A stretch of 34,975 nucleotides of DNA from Lentisphaerota bacterium (GTDB lineage: Bacteria; Verrucomicrobiota; Kiritimatiellia; PWTM01): the NCBI GenBank assembly GCA_016873715.1, contig VGWF01000042.1, positions 1 through 34,975 of the forward strand, read 5' to 3'. Position numbers and translations under genes: made by a program. Every line of letters starts with the position of its first letter. Position 1 is the first letter of the stretch. Positions 25,944-34,719 of this stretch are shown piece after piece. The notes beneath the pieces are model-generated. The model was given only the letters and a program-made list of their open reading frames with translations. It searched no databases and had not been told where the DNA came from.

Positions 25944-26987
25944 TCAGGGCTTCAGCAGTTCGATCATCGCCTTGCCCATGGCCTCGCCGACGTCCATGTA
26001 GACCTTGGCGTTGCCGCCGTAGTGGCCGTTTCCGCTGCCGCCGCGGGCCATGTCGTGGGTGTAGACCGTCGCCACGTTGCCCTTGAACTCGGGGTACTTC
26101 CCGGACTTCCCATCCACCGCCATCATGGCGTTCATGACGGTCTCGGTGTTGCCGCCGCCGCCCTTGACGGCTTCGCCGAGCGTGGCGATGACGAACTTCG
26201 CGTTGGGGGCGTTGAAGTCCTTGCGCAGCGACTTGATGACGTTGACGAGATTCTCCTCGTAGCGGCTGGACAGCGCCTCGCTTCCGCAATCCCGCTCGCC
26301 CTGCCACCACAGGAATCCCACCACCTCGAAGCCCTTGGCGCCGGGGTAGTACGTGCCGAGTTCCGACAGGACCTTCTTCGCGTTGGCCACGTCGTCGTCG
26401 TACTGCTTGCCGGCATACCACGCGATGGGCACCGGCTCGGTCCCCTTCTCCCAGCGATCGGGCGACTGCTTGTATCCGGCGTAGACGTGCGTCACGTCCT
26501 TGCCCGTCTTCCGATCCTTGGACGTGAATTCGAAGCCCTTGCTGCCCGGGGGCAGGAGATCCCAGCCCAACGCGCGGTTGCCGATGCAGCTCTTGAGCAG
26601 CATGACCGGCTCGTCCAGGCGGTCGCCGATCGCGTGACCGAAGCCGTACTCGACGCCGATCTTGCCCTTGCCGACCTTGAGCGGGCCGTTGTTCAGCACG
26701 TTCATGCCGCCGCCCCTGCCGACCATGACCTGCACGAAGCGCACGTCGTCGCGCTCCGCCCAGTTGCCGGCGCCGTCGACGAGGTACGGGTAGAGCTTCT
26801 CGGTCTTCACCGCCTTCTCGAGCGTTTCACCCTTGTCCCCGGCGACGTTCCCCATGCCGACCATGTTGGACTGCCCCATGAGGATGAAGACCTTGACCGG
26901 TTTCGACAGGTCGGCGGCCACCGCGTGCAATCCCAGCGCCGCCGCCGCCAGCACCCCCAAGGACGCGAGCCATGATGTCGTCTTCAT
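25944..26987 (-). CDS. SASA-domain carbohydrate esterase (SGNH fold)
   Basis: A 347-residue exported protein with signal peptide MKTTSWLASLGVLAAAALGLHAVA. The catalytic serine block is FILMGQSNMVG (Ser40). WWQGERD (228-233) is the family oxyanion/structural motif, and GNGHYGG (His322) the likely catalytic His. This fits the SASA family (sialate O-acetylesterase/plant-type carbohydrate esterase). It would remove acetyl groups from extracellular glycans. The ATG overlaps the stop of the GH95 gene (ATGA), and GGGAAGGAAACC provides the ribosome site, so the glycosidase and esterase are translationally coupled. Confidence 0.9.
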   Translation of the reverse strand: MKTTSWLASLGVLAAAALGLHAVAADLSKPVKVFILMGQSNMVGMGNVAGDKGETLEKAVKTEKLYPYLVDGAGNWAERDDVRFVQVMVGRGGGMNVLNNGPLKVGKGKIGVEYGFGHAIGDRLDEPVMLLKSCIGNRALGWDLLPPGSKGFEFTSKDRKTGKDVTHVYAGYKQSPDRWEKGTEPVPIAWYAGKQYDDDVANAKKVLSELGTYYPGAKGFEVVGFLWWQGERDCGSEALSSRYEENLVNVIKSLRKDFNAPNAKFVIATLGEAVKGGGGNTETVMNAMMAVDGKSGKYPEFKGNVATVYTHDMARGGSGNGHYGGNAKVYMDVGEAMGKAMIELLKP

Positions 26988-29500
26988 TGGTTTCCTTCCC
27001 CTTTCTTGTCTTCGGACCCGTAGGCGATCCTGCAACTCACATCCACGGCCGCCGGGAGCTTCAGCGTGCACGAGGTGGCGGTCTTTCCCCGCGCCGCCCG
27101 CGCCGGCTTGCCGTCGACCGTGACCGAGTCCACGGCCGCGGGCAGGTCCAGCACGACCGTCTGCGCCTTCCCCGAGCGGAGGGTGCACTCAACCCCGCCG
27201 GGCGTCCAGTGGAGGCGCCGCACCTCGATCTGGCCGCGGGCCAGCACGCCCTCGATCGTTCCCGTCGGCCATGCCTTGGGAAGCGCGGGAAGGAGTTGCA
27301 GCCTGCCGGGCTCGGAGGCGACGAGCATCTTGATGATGACCGCGGGCATCCCGCCGCTGATATCCATATTGAACAGCGAACGGTGGTTGTGCATCGACGC
27401 GAGGTTGCTGAGCCAGAACCGGTTCGCCAGCTGCACCAGGCAGCGGTAGGCCAGTTCGCCGTCGCCCAGGCTGGCGGCGGCCTGCCCGAGCTGCACCAGG
27501 CCGAACGACATGAAGCCGCGCTGGTTGTTCTGCCAGTGATGGTCGAGCTTGAACTCGATGCTCTTCTTGAACGCGGCGCGCAGCCGGGGGCTCCGGGCGA
27601 TCTCGTCGGGCATCCCGTCGTACAGCGGGTAGAGCTGGGAGGAATGCCGGTGGCTGTCGTTGTTCTCCAGCTTCGGCGTGATCCATTCCTTGATGATCCC
27701 GCGCTCGTCCACCTGGTAGTCCGGCATCTTGGCGAGCATCCGCTGCCAGCGGGGGATCCTGTCCTCGTTCCGGCCGAGTTCGCGCGAGGCGTCGATGGTG
27801 TTCTGCAGGAGTTCCTTCGCCACCGCGACATCCATGGTGGCGTTGAAGGTCCCCTGCGACTTGGTGTTGCCGGGCGTGTTCTCCGGCGATTGCGTGGGCG
27901 AGAAGACCCACCGCCCGTCGGGGCCCTCGTAGAGGAAGTCCTCGAAGAACAGGACGGCCTTCTCCATGAACGGCAGCGCATGGTCGGCCAGGAAGGCCCG
28001 GTCGCCGGTGTAGAGATAGTAGTCGTAGAAGAAGTGGGCCGCCCAGCCGGCGCCCCCAACCCAGAAGCCGCCGGCGAAGCTCGGGGCCAGCGCGTTGTTG
28101 AATCCGTGCGTCGAGCTGCGCGACGGCAGCACGATGCCGCGCGCGCCGAACAGGTGCTTCGCGTTGACTTCGAGCCACGGCACGAGCGACTCGATGTAGG
28201 AGGTGTAGGCGCGCATCAGCTCCGGCAGGTTGCCCATCAGGTTGGCGGCGATGGCGGACGGCACGTTGCCGTTGTGGGTGTAGTCGCTCGCCCAGCCGGG
28301 GACGTAGGTGCCGCCCCAGACCCCCTGCAGGTTCGGAGGCAGCTCCCCGGTGCTGCAGATGATGTTGTAGCGGCCCGCGTCGAACTCCTTCTCGATCAGC
28401 GCGCGGTTGGGATTCTCGCAGGTGGATTCCGCGATCAGCTCCTCGGTCGTCCGCCGGTGGTCGGCGCCGCCGCCGAGATCCAGGCGCGCCCGGGTGAACA
28501 GCGCGCCGTGCAGCTCCGCGTGCCGCCGGAGCAGCAGGGCGTAGTCGTCCGGCAGTGCGGCGAGCGCCTTCTCCATGGCCTCCGCGGCCGGCGCGTCGGG
28601 GTCGTAGACCGGACGCAGGTCGACGAGGACAAGAATGCGGTCCGCGCCCTTGACCACGAGCGTGCCGTTGGCCTGGGCCTCGGTTGCGCCGCCCGTCACG
28701 ATCGCCCGCGCATGCCCTTCGATCGTGTGAATGCTGCCCGGGTACGCCTTGGGGTATCGGTTCCGGTAGGTGAGGGAACGGTCCGTGGCCGACGTGGCGA
28801 TGTCGGACACGAACTCCTTGAACGCCTGGTCGGAGCGCTTGGAGACGTCGCTGTCGCTGTTGAACTCGTCGCTCGGCTCGCGTGGTTCGAGCGCGAGCCG
28901 GCAGTCGAGGAGGCCGGGGGCCGATCCGGCGATGGACAGCACCGCCACGCGGTCCGAGCGGGACGCGAACATGCGGCGCTCGAACGTGCCGCGGTCGTCC
29001 GACCAGCGGACGGCGGTTTCTGCCGTCTGGAAGTCCACGGACCGGCTGTAATCGCGCACGGCGCCCCGGGCCGTGCTGGTGATCGTGAGGTCGAAGGCCG
29101 GCACGAAGTTGTCCGGGTACAGGAAGCCCTTCTGGCCGGAGAGGTTGAACTGGAGCTCCGTCGCCTGCCTGTAGAGCCCCCGGTCGATCAGGCTCCGGAC
29201 CTCGAACAGCCGCGCCGACTGGTCGGCGGGCATCACCGGCGGCCCCATCGGCATGAAGAGCCGCTCGTGCGTGAAGATGATCCGCTCGTCCAGCGGGCGG
29301 CCGAGGACGTTGATGCCGATCGTTCCGTTGCCGGACAGCAGTCCCTCCTCCCAGATCCTGGCGGGCTGGGAGCTGACGAACCCCCGCGGCGGGACCGGCA
29401 GCGCGCCGGGCTCCGCCCTGCCCGCGGCCGCCAGCAGGATGCCCGTGGCGCAGACACCGTGAGACAACGTATGCGACGCGATTCCGGATCTCATGTTCAC
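26984..29500 (-). CDS. Glycoside hydrolase family 95 (alpha-fucosidase/galactosidase type)
   Basis: An 838-residue exported enzyme, standard GH95 length. N-terminal beta domain (WEEGLLSGNGTIG, ERIIFTHERLF) and helical (alpha/alpha)6 barrel. Catalytic landmarks match Bifidobacterium AfcA: PPNLQGVW then THNGNVP (Asn410/Asn412, general-base pair), SPTQSPEN (Glu540, acid), SHRHSSQLYPLY, and FNMDISGG (Asp713). The C-terminal beta domain ends in KKGEGNQ. The start is GTG 29500 or ATG 29494; both precede a signal-like stretch (GVCATGILLAAAGRAE) and neither has a clear Shine-Dalgarno. Likely removes alpha-L-fucose or L-galactose from glycans; specificity cannot be read. Confidence 0.92.
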   Translation of the reverse strand: MNMRSGIASHTLSHGVCATGILLAAAGRAEPGALPVPPRGFVSSQPARIWEEGLLSGNGTIGINVLGRPLDERIIFTHERLFMPMGPPVMPADQSARLFEVRSLIDRGLYRQATELQFNLSGQKGFLYPDNFVPAFDLTITSTARGAVRDYSRSVDFQTAETAVRWSDDRGTFERRMFASRSDRVAVLSIAGSAPGLLDCRLALEPREPSDEFNSDSDVSKRSDQAFKEFVSDIATSATDRSLTYRNRYPKAYPGSIHTIEGHARAIVTGGATEAQANGTLVVKGADRILVLVDLRPVYDPDAPAAEAMEKALAALPDDYALLLRRHAELHGALFTRARLDLGGGADHRRTTEELIAESTCENPNRALIEKEFDAGRYNIICSTGELPPNLQGVWGGTYVPGWASDYTHNGNVPSAIAANLMGNLPELMRAYTSYIESLVPWLEVNAKHLFGARGIVLPSRSSTHGFNNALAPSFAGGFWVGGAGWAAHFFYDYYLYTGDRAFLADHALPFMEKAVLFFEDFLYEGPDGRWVFSPTQSPENTPGNTKSQGTFNATMDVAVAKELLQNTIDASRELGRNEDRIPRWQRMLAKMPDYQVDERGIIKEWITPKLENNDSHRHSSQLYPLYDGMPDEIARSPRLRAAFKKSIEFKLDHHWQNNQRGFMSFGLVQLGQAAASLGDGELAYRCLVQLANRFWLSNLASMHNHRSLFNMDISGGMPAVIIKMLVASEPGRLQLLPALPKAWPTGTIEGVLARGQIEVRRLHWTPGGVECTLRSGKAQTVVLDLPAAVDSVTVDGKPARAARGKTATSCTLKLPAAVDVSCRIAYGSEDKKGEGNQ

Positions 29501-29526
29501 GCGATTCAGCCCCGAGGGTGAGCCCC

Positions 29527-29555
29527 ATGTTCCGCTCCGCGGCGGGGGATGTCAA
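29527..29555 (-). promoter_or_regulatory. GH95 operon promoter
   Basis: On the minus strand: TTGACA (29555-29550), 17-bp spacer and GAACAT (29532-29527). It would give a leader of about 20-26 nt to GTG 29500/ATG 29494. It lies directly after the end of the 179-bp dispersed repeat. Confidence 0.55.
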
Positions 29556-29574
29556 CCGGCCGCCACCGGGGCTC

Positions 29575-29753
29575 CCAGGGCAGGCGCATCTTCCTCGAGG
29601 TCGTGGCGCCTTTCGGTCGGCGGGGCGCGGAGTCGCGGGTGGACGCTGGAGCCCTTGCGGTTGCGGGGGTGCGACGCGCACCAGGCCGGCCGGATCGCGC
29701 GGGATCCCGCCCCGCCTGCGGCGTTGCCGAAGGGGGCGCGGACACGAGTCCCG
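29575..29753. repeat. 179-bp dispersed repeat, copy A
   Basis: About 96% identical to 34769-34947 by eye, with the last 100 bases or so identical. Same orientation as copy B, and both lie immediately upstream of a minus-strand gene's promoter. No shared gene is evident; reading frames across it are not conserved at differing positions. Confidence 0.8.
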
Positions 29754-29764
29754 CGCCCCCTTCG
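29728..29764. other. 14-bp-stem hairpin at the repeat end
   Basis: CGAAGGGGGCGCGG (29728-29741) and CCGCGCCCCCTTCG (29751-29764) pair perfectly across a 9-nt loop. It spans the right boundary of the dispersed repeat. In copy B the pairing is lost because sequence diverges there. Could act as a terminator. Confidence 0.65.
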
Positions 29765-30007
29765 TCGCCTTGCATCCGGGGCGGTCTGCCGCGTTCCCGG
29801 CCGGGCCCCTCGCGGGCTCGGGGCCACCCGGTGCGCGCCGCGGCAGCGCCTTTGCCTTGATTCAAGGATCGTCCGGCTGGGATCTCCCTTTCCCGGCGGT
29901 GGAAGGAGAATCCTGAGGATCCCGCTCGCAGGGCTCGGTTTCGACAGGAACAAGATGTGTCTGCCCTGACCGGCCCCCATGCATCGGCCTCCCGACCCGC
30001 AGTCGTC

Positions 30008-30036
30008 TTGTCCCCCTGTCGATGCGCGTGTAGCGT
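30008..30036 (+). promoter_or_regulatory. pbpC promoter
   Basis: TTGTCC (30008-30013), 17-bp spacer and TAGCGT (30031-30036). The -10 ends 6 nt before ATG 30043, predicting a leaderless transcript if that ATG is used. Confidence 0.6.
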
Positions 30037-30042
30037 ACCGGC

Positions 30043-32310
30043 ATGCGGGCCATGGGACGATACTCCAGGCAACTTCGGGCGGCCGCGCTGGCGGCGGCGG
30101 TGCTGGCGGGGGCGTTCGCGCTCGCGTGGGCCGCGTGTCCGTTTCCGGCGGCGAAACTCGCGACATACCCGGAGGCGACCGTGCTGCTCGACCGCGAGGG
30201 CCGGGCGCTGCGCGTCCGCCTCGGCGAGGACGACAGCGACTGCCGTCCGCACTTCGAGCCGCGGGCGGACGACTGGATCTCCCGGGCCATCATCGCGGTC
30301 GAGGACCGCCGCTTCCGCTCTCATCCGGGCGTGGATCCCGTCGCGATCCTCCGCGCCGCCGCCGACAACCTGCGCCACGGGCGCGTCCGCTCGGGCGCCT
30401 CGACGATCTCGACGCAGGTCGTCCGTCTCCTCGAACCGCGGCCGCGGACGCTTGCGACCAAGATCGTCGAGGCCTTCCGGGCGCTGCAGATGGAGCGGAT
30501 CCTCGGCAAGGACGCGATCCTCGCGCAATACCTCAACCGCGCCCCGTTCGGCGGCAACGCCGTGGGCGTCGAATCGGCCAGCCGCCGCTATTTCGGCAAG
30601 TCCGCGCACGACCTGAGTCTCGCCGAGGCCGCGCTGCTCGCCGGGCTTCCGCAGTCGCCGACGCGCCTGCGTCCCGACCGCCACCCGGAGCGCGCCCGCC
30701 GCCGCCAGGCGCACGTCCTCGAACGCATGGAGGCCTGCGGCGTCATCGACGGCGCGCAGCGCGCCGCGGCTCTCGCGCAGCCGCTCGCGATCCGCCCCGC
30801 CGCCTACCCGTTCCGTGCTCCGCACTTCGCGGAGCTCGCGCTCGAGGCCGCGCCGGGCGGCGGCACGCGCCGGACCACCCTGGACCCCGTCCTTCAGGGC
30901 GCCGTCGAGTCCGCGCTCCGCCGCCACGCCGCGCCGCTCGCCGCGGCCGGGATCCACGGCGCGGCGGCGGTCGTGATCGAGGTGCGGACCGGCGCGGTCC
31001 GCGCGCTCGCCGGTTCGCCGGACTACGGCGACGCGGACCACGCCGGCCAGGTCAACGGCGCCGCGGCGCCGCGGTCCGCCGGCTCGACGCTCAAGCCCTT
31101 CGCGTTCGCGCTGGCCATCGACCAGGGCCGCCTGACGCCCGGCCGCGTGCTGGCCGACGTGCCCCGCTCGTATGCCGGTCTCGACCCGCGCAACTTCGAC
31201 GACGAGTGGATGGGCCTCGTGTCCGCGCGCGACGCGCTCGTCCTTTCGCTGAACCTCCCGGCGCTCGGGGTCGCGGCGGAGACGGGCGTCGACCCGCTGC
31301 TGCGGATGCTCCGGACCGCCGGGCTCGGAACGCTCGACCGCGACGCCGCGCACTACGGCCTCGGGCTCGTGCTGGGCAACGGATCGGTGACGCTGCTCGA
31401 CCTCGCCAACGCTTACGCGGCGATCGCCCGCGGCGGCGAGTGGCGTCCCTGCCGCTGGTTCGAGAACGCGCCCCCGGGCGCCGCCCGGCGCGTGATGTCC
31501 GCCGAGGCCGCGTGGATGATCGTGGACATGCTCGGCGGCGAGGAGCGGTCGGTGGACACCGTCCGCCATACGGCCGACGCGCGCATGCCGCGGATGGCGT
31601 GGAAGACCGGGACCTCGTCCGGCTTCCGCGACGCGTGGGCGGTGGCGATCAACCCGGAGGTCGCGATCGGCGTCTGGTGCGGCCGCCCCGACGGGCGCGG
31701 CGCGCCGCAACTCGTCGGCGCGAAGTCCGCCGTGCCGGTGGTGTGGGAGATCTTCCGCGGCCTCTACCCGGCCAACGACGGGCCCTGGTTCGCGCGGCCG
31801 GCCGGCGTGCGCGAGCGGCGCGTGTGCGCGGTCAGCGGCATGGCGCCCGGCCCGTGCTGCGGGGCGACCGCGGCGGACTGGTCGGTCCCGGGCGTCACGC
31901 GCCACGAGGTCTGTGCGGTGCACCGCCGCGTGACGGCGGACGGGCCGGGGGGCGTCGCGCGGTCCGACGTGCGCGAGGTCTGGCCGCCGGAGGTGCAGGC
32001 GTTCCTCGACCGCAGCCGGGAGGTCGCCGCGCGCGCTCCGGCGGACACCGCCGCGCCGCGGAATCCGGTGCGGATCGTCTCGCCCGTGGCGGGGTCGGTC
32101 TTCCGCCGGCTCGGCGGCCCGGCGGAGCGGATCCCGCTCGCCGCCACGGCGGAGTCCGGCGCGCAGCTCTGGTGGTTCGTCGATGACCGGCTCCTGGCAT
32201 CGGTGCGCGCGGGCGAGCCGCTGCTGTGGGATCTCGAGCCCGGGCGCCACGTCGTCGTCTGCTCCGACGCCTCCGGCCGCTCCGACCGCGCGCCGATCAC
32301 GGTGGAGTGA
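30043..32310 (+). CDS. pbpC: Penicillin-binding protein 1C (peptidoglycan glycosyltransferase/transpeptidase)
   Basis: A 755-residue bifunctional protein. An N-terminal membrane anchor (about 11-31) precedes the GT51 glycosyltransferase: AVEDRRFRSHPG with Glu87, GASTISTQVVRLL, RILGKDAILAQYLNRAPFG. The transpeptidase has SxxK as STLK (Ser348), SLN (402-404) and KTGTSSGFRDAW (Lys521). The C-terminal BiPBP_C-type beta domain (about 665-755) is the mark of PbpC. The start is ATG 30043 (or 30052), no Shine-Dalgarno. In E. coli pbpC is next to yfhM (alpha-2-macroglobulin); here the partner lies about 9.5 kb upstream. It ends with a 14-bp convergent overlap with the sulfatase gene. Confidence 0.95.
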   Translation: MRAMGRYSRQLRAAALAAAVLAGAFALAWAACPFPAAKLATYPEATVLLDREGRALRVRLGEDDSDCRPHFEPRADDWISRAIIAVEDRRFRSHPGVDPVAILRAAADNLRHGRVRSGASTISTQVVRLLEPRPRTLATKIVEAFRALQMERILGKDAILAQYLNRAPFGGNAVGVESASRRYFGKSAHDLSLAEAALLAGLPQSPTRLRPDRHPERARRRQAHVLERMEACGVIDGAQRAAALAQPLAIRPAAYPFRAPHFAELALEAAPGGGTRRTTLDPVLQGAVESALRRHAAPLAAAGIHGAAAVVIEVRTGAVRALAGSPDYGDADHAGQVNGAAAPRSAGSTLKPFAFALAIDQGRLTPGRVLADVPRSYAGLDPRNFDDEWMGLVSARDALVLSLNLPALGVAAETGVDPLLRMLRTAGLGTLDRDAAHYGLGLVLGNGSVTLLDLANAYAAIARGGEWRPCRWFENAPPGAARRVMSAEAAWMIVDMLGGEERSVDTVRHTADARMPRMAWKTGTSSGFRDAWAVAINPEVAIGVWCGRPDGRGAPQLVGAKSAVPVVWEIFRGLYPANDGPWFARPAGVRERRVCAVSGMAPGPCCGATAADWSVPGVTRHEVCAVHRRVTADGPGGVARSDVREVWPPEVQAFLDRSREVAARAPADTAAPRNPVRIVSPVAGSVFRRLGGPAERIPLAATAESGAQLWWFVDDRLLASVRAGEPLLWDLEPGRHVVVCSDASGRSDRAPITVE

Positions 32311-33889
32311 GGGCGGCGCCGATCATCCCGAGAAGCTTCCGCTTCAGGTCGCGCTTCGTCGCCTGCGCGGACGGGTCGGCGGCGAGGTTCGTCCATTCGC
32401 GCGGGTCGGCGGCGTGGTCGTACAGCTCCTCCTTCCCGTCGGGATAGAGGATGTACCGCCACCGCTCGGAGCGAACCGTGTAGTGCTGGGCGGCGACGGC
32501 GCTCTTCGACGCGCCGCCGGCGAAGATGGCGGTGAGCGCGACGTCGGGACCGGTCCACGTGCCGCCGCTCGGGTCGGCCAGCAGCGGGCGGAGGCTGTGT
32601 CCCTCGAGGCGGGAGCCCTTGTCGCTGCGCCGCGTGTCGCCCTTCAGGCCGCACAGGTCGACGAGCGTCGGGTAGATGTCGATCGACGAGACGGGGCGGC
32701 CGCATTCGCCGCCCGCGCGGGACACGCCCGGCGCGCGGACGATGAGCGGGATCCGGGTGCTTTCCTCCCACGGCGCGTTCTTGAACAGGAAGTCCTTCTG
32801 GCCGTGGTTGTACCCGTGGTCGCTGGCAAGCACGACGATCGTGTTGTCCCCGAACGGGCTCCGGTCGATCGCGTCGACGACCCTGCCGACCTGCTCGTCG
32901 ACGAAGGCAACGCACGCGAGGTAGGCCTGCAGGTACTTCTTCAGCCCCTCCTCCACGGTCGGATACGATTCCTTCAGAAGGCGGTAGTAGCCCGGCCCCT
33001 TGCTGTCCCCGGGCAGGTACCCGTGGAACGACGTGTCGTCCTTGTCCCCGGCCCGGATCACCGGTAGCGTCACCGTCTCCGGCGGGAACATGTCGAAGAA
33101 GCGCTTCGGCGCGTAGAGCGGCGTATGGGGGCGGATGAACCCGCAGGCCATGAAGAAGGGCTTTCCATCCTTCTCCGCCGCCCGTTCGCCGATGCGGCGG
33201 ACGAACCACGCCGCGACGGCCTCGTCGGGCAGCGGGTCGCGGTCGTCCTCGCTGACGTAGCGGTAGGGCGTCGACACCATCCGGTTCTCCTTCTGGCTCC
33301 ACTCGCGGAAGAACCAGCCCCGCGAGCCGTCCGGATGGACGGGCACATCGGACAGCGGCGCGAACGATCCGTCGATCGGGCCGATGCCGCGGAACGGCAT
33401 CGGCACGGAGGAGTGGCCGGGAATGTCCTTGGCGCCGTAGGAACCGTTGTCGTTCACCGGGCCGTACTGGGTGCGCACGCCGACCTCGTCCCACTCCTGC
33501 TTGTCGCGGTTGTGCATGACCTTCCCGGCGCCGAGCACGCGGTAGCCGTTGTCGCGGAAGTGCGCCATCATCGTCTTGCCGGCCGCGAGCACGGGGTTCT
33601 CGTCCCAGTTGTCGAACGAGAAGTTGCGGGAGGTGTGGGGATAGACGCCCGTGAACAGGCTGGCGCGCGACGGCGCGCAGATCGGGTCGTTGCAGTGCGC
33701 GCAGGTGAACAGGACTCCGGAGCGCGCGAGCCGGTCGATGGCCGGCGTGCGGGCCTGCGGATGGCCGCCGAGGACGCCGACGTAGTCGTTCAGGTCGTCG
33801 ATCATCAGGACGACCGCGTTGGGCGGTCCGGCGAGCGCCGCCCCAAGCGAAAGCCCCGCCGCCGCCAGCCCCGCGAGAACCCGTGTCAT
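32297..33889 (-). CDS. Exported formylglycine-dependent sulfatase (iduronate-2-sulfatase-like)
   Basis: A 530-residue type I sulfatase with signal peptide (about 1-20). The metal-binding start is VVLMIDDLNDYVG (Asp31/Asp32). The modification motif is CAPSRASLFTG (Cys71, CxPSR), so it needs formylglycine-generating enzyme (not in this window). Further marks are GFIRPHTPLYAPKRFFDMF and ASDHGYNHG, as in iduronate-2-sulfatase relatives (S1_7-type). The C-terminal region has RYILYPDGKEELYDHAADP. Likely removes sulfate esters from polysaccharide. The start is ATG 33889 with GGGGTGA upstream; its own promoter lies in the gap after the L,D-transpeptidase gene. The 3' end overlaps pbpC by 14 bp. Confidence 0.93.
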   Translation of the reverse strand: MTRVLAGLAAAGLSLGAALAGPPNAVVLMIDDLNDYVGVLGGHPQARTPAIDRLARSGVLFTCAHCNDPICAPSRASLFTGVYPHTSRNFSFDNWDENPVLAAGKTMMAHFRDNGYRVLGAGKVMHNRDKQEWDEVGVRTQYGPVNDNGSYGAKDIPGHSSVPMPFRGIGPIDGSFAPLSDVPVHPDGSRGWFFREWSQKENRMVSTPYRYVSEDDRDPLPDEAVAAWFVRRIGERAAEKDGKPFFMACGFIRPHTPLYAPKRFFDMFPPETVTLPVIRAGDKDDTSFHGYLPGDSKGPGYYRLLKESYPTVEEGLKKYLQAYLACVAFVDEQVGRVVDAIDRSPFGDNTIVVLASDHGYNHGQKDFLFKNAPWEESTRIPLIVRAPGVSRAGGECGRPVSSIDIYPTLVDLCGLKGDTRRSDKGSRLEGHSLRPLLADPSGGTWTGPDVALTAIFAGGASKSAVAAQHYTVRSERWRYILYPDGKEELYDHAADPREWTNLAADPSAQATKRDLKRKLLGMIGAALTPP

Positions 33890-33906
33890 GGCGTCACCCC
33901 GCCGCC

Positions 33907-33935
33907 ACCCTAGCCGCGAGCCCGGGGCGCGTCCA
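33907..33935 (-). promoter_or_regulatory. Sulfatase promoter
   Basis: On the minus strand: TGGACG (33935-33930, one base off TTGACG), 17-bp spacer and TAGGGT (33912-33907). Squeezed into the 50-bp gap after the upstream gene, giving a leader of about 11 nt. Confidence 0.45.
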
Positions 33936-33939
33936 CTCC

Positions 33940-34689
33940 TCAGTCCTGCACGACGACCTTGGTGCCGGAGGGCGCGAGGGCGAAGAGCTGGACGACCTCC
34001 TCGTTGAGCATGCGCACGCAGCCGAGGCTGGCCTGGGTGCCGATGCTCTCGGGCTTGTTGGTGCCGTGGATGCCGAAGCCGCGGATGCTCCACGCCAGCC
34101 AGTGGGTGCCCAGTTCGTGCTCGGGGTCGCCGTACGGGATGGGCTTGTTGTCCGCCGGCCGCCACCAGGTCGGCTTCTCGACGCGGTCGGTGATGGTGAA
34201 CTCGCCGACGGGCGTGCGGTTCTCGCGGCCGGTGGCGACCCGGTACTCGCGGAAGAAGCGCCCGTCGCGCAGCACGGTCAGCACGTTGTCGGACTTGTCG
34301 ACGTGCAGCGACACGGTGCCCGCGGGAACGAGCAGGGTCTGGCCGGCGCGGACGGTGTCGCGCGTCATGCCGTTTGCGGCGCGCAGCAGTTCGACGGTGA
34401 TGCCGTGCCTCTTCGCGATGCGGGCGAGGGAGTCTCCGGACTGGACGACGCAGGCGGTCTTGCCCTCGGCGAACCGCGGGTCGAGCAGCAGGGTGTGGTT
34501 CACGGGGCCGAGTTCGGCGCGCAGGACCTGCCGCTGGGCGTCGGTCCGGGCCAGGTCGAGGGCGTGGGCGAGCTGGCGCTGGCGTGCGGCGAGGGTGCGG
34601 AGATCGTCCGCCGCCTCCTCGGCGCGCGCCGCGCCGGCGAGGGCAAGGACCGCGGCCACCATGCGGACCGTCACGTTTCGAATCGTCAT
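33940..34689 (-). CDS. LysM-containing L,D-transpeptidase (YkuD domain)
   Basis: A 249-residue exported enzyme. Signal peptide (about 1-23), a helical segment (DDLRTLAARQRQLAHALDLA), a LysM domain (VVQSGDSLARIAKRHGI ... GQTLLVPAG, about 80-124) and a YkuD catalytic domain (about 125-249). The active-site signature is GFGIHGTNKPES then SLGCVRM, giving His208, Cys224 and Arg226. Catalyses carbapenem-sensitive 3-3 cross-linking or anchors proteins to peptidoglycan; the LysM targets it to the wall. Start ATG 34689 with GGGAG 8 nt upstream. The sulfatase follows downstream. Confidence 0.93.
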   Translation of the reverse strand: MTIRNVTVRMVAAVLALAGAARAEEAADDLRTLAARQRQLAHALDLARTDAQRQVLRAELGPVNHTLLLDPRFAEGKTACVVQSGDSLARIAKRHGITVELLRAANGMTRDTVRAGQTLLVPAGTVSLHVDKSDNVLTVLRDGRFFREYRVATGRENRTPVGEFTITDRVEKPTWWRPADNKPIPYGDPEHELGTHWLAWSIRGFGIHGTNKPESIGTQASLGCVRMLNEEVVQLFALAPSGTKVVVQD

Positions 34690-34719
34690 CGAAGGACTCC
34701 CGGAAATCGAAAGGCGCGG

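Larger units (their letters stand above)
29501..30042. other. Non-coding divergent region
   Basis: A 542-bp region without a supported gene. It contains the GH95 promoter, one copy of a 179-bp dispersed repeat (29575-29753), a 14-bp-stem hairpin (29728-29764), a palindrome CCTTGATTCAAGG near 29855-29867, and the pbpC promoter. The stretch 29870-29990 is less GC-rich and holds nothing I can name. Confidence 0.65.

Noticed and set aside
29506-32250. Long minus-strand open frame opposite pbpC
   Set aside because: It runs antisense to clear PbpC motifs and has low-complexity composition, typical of GC-rich shadow frames.
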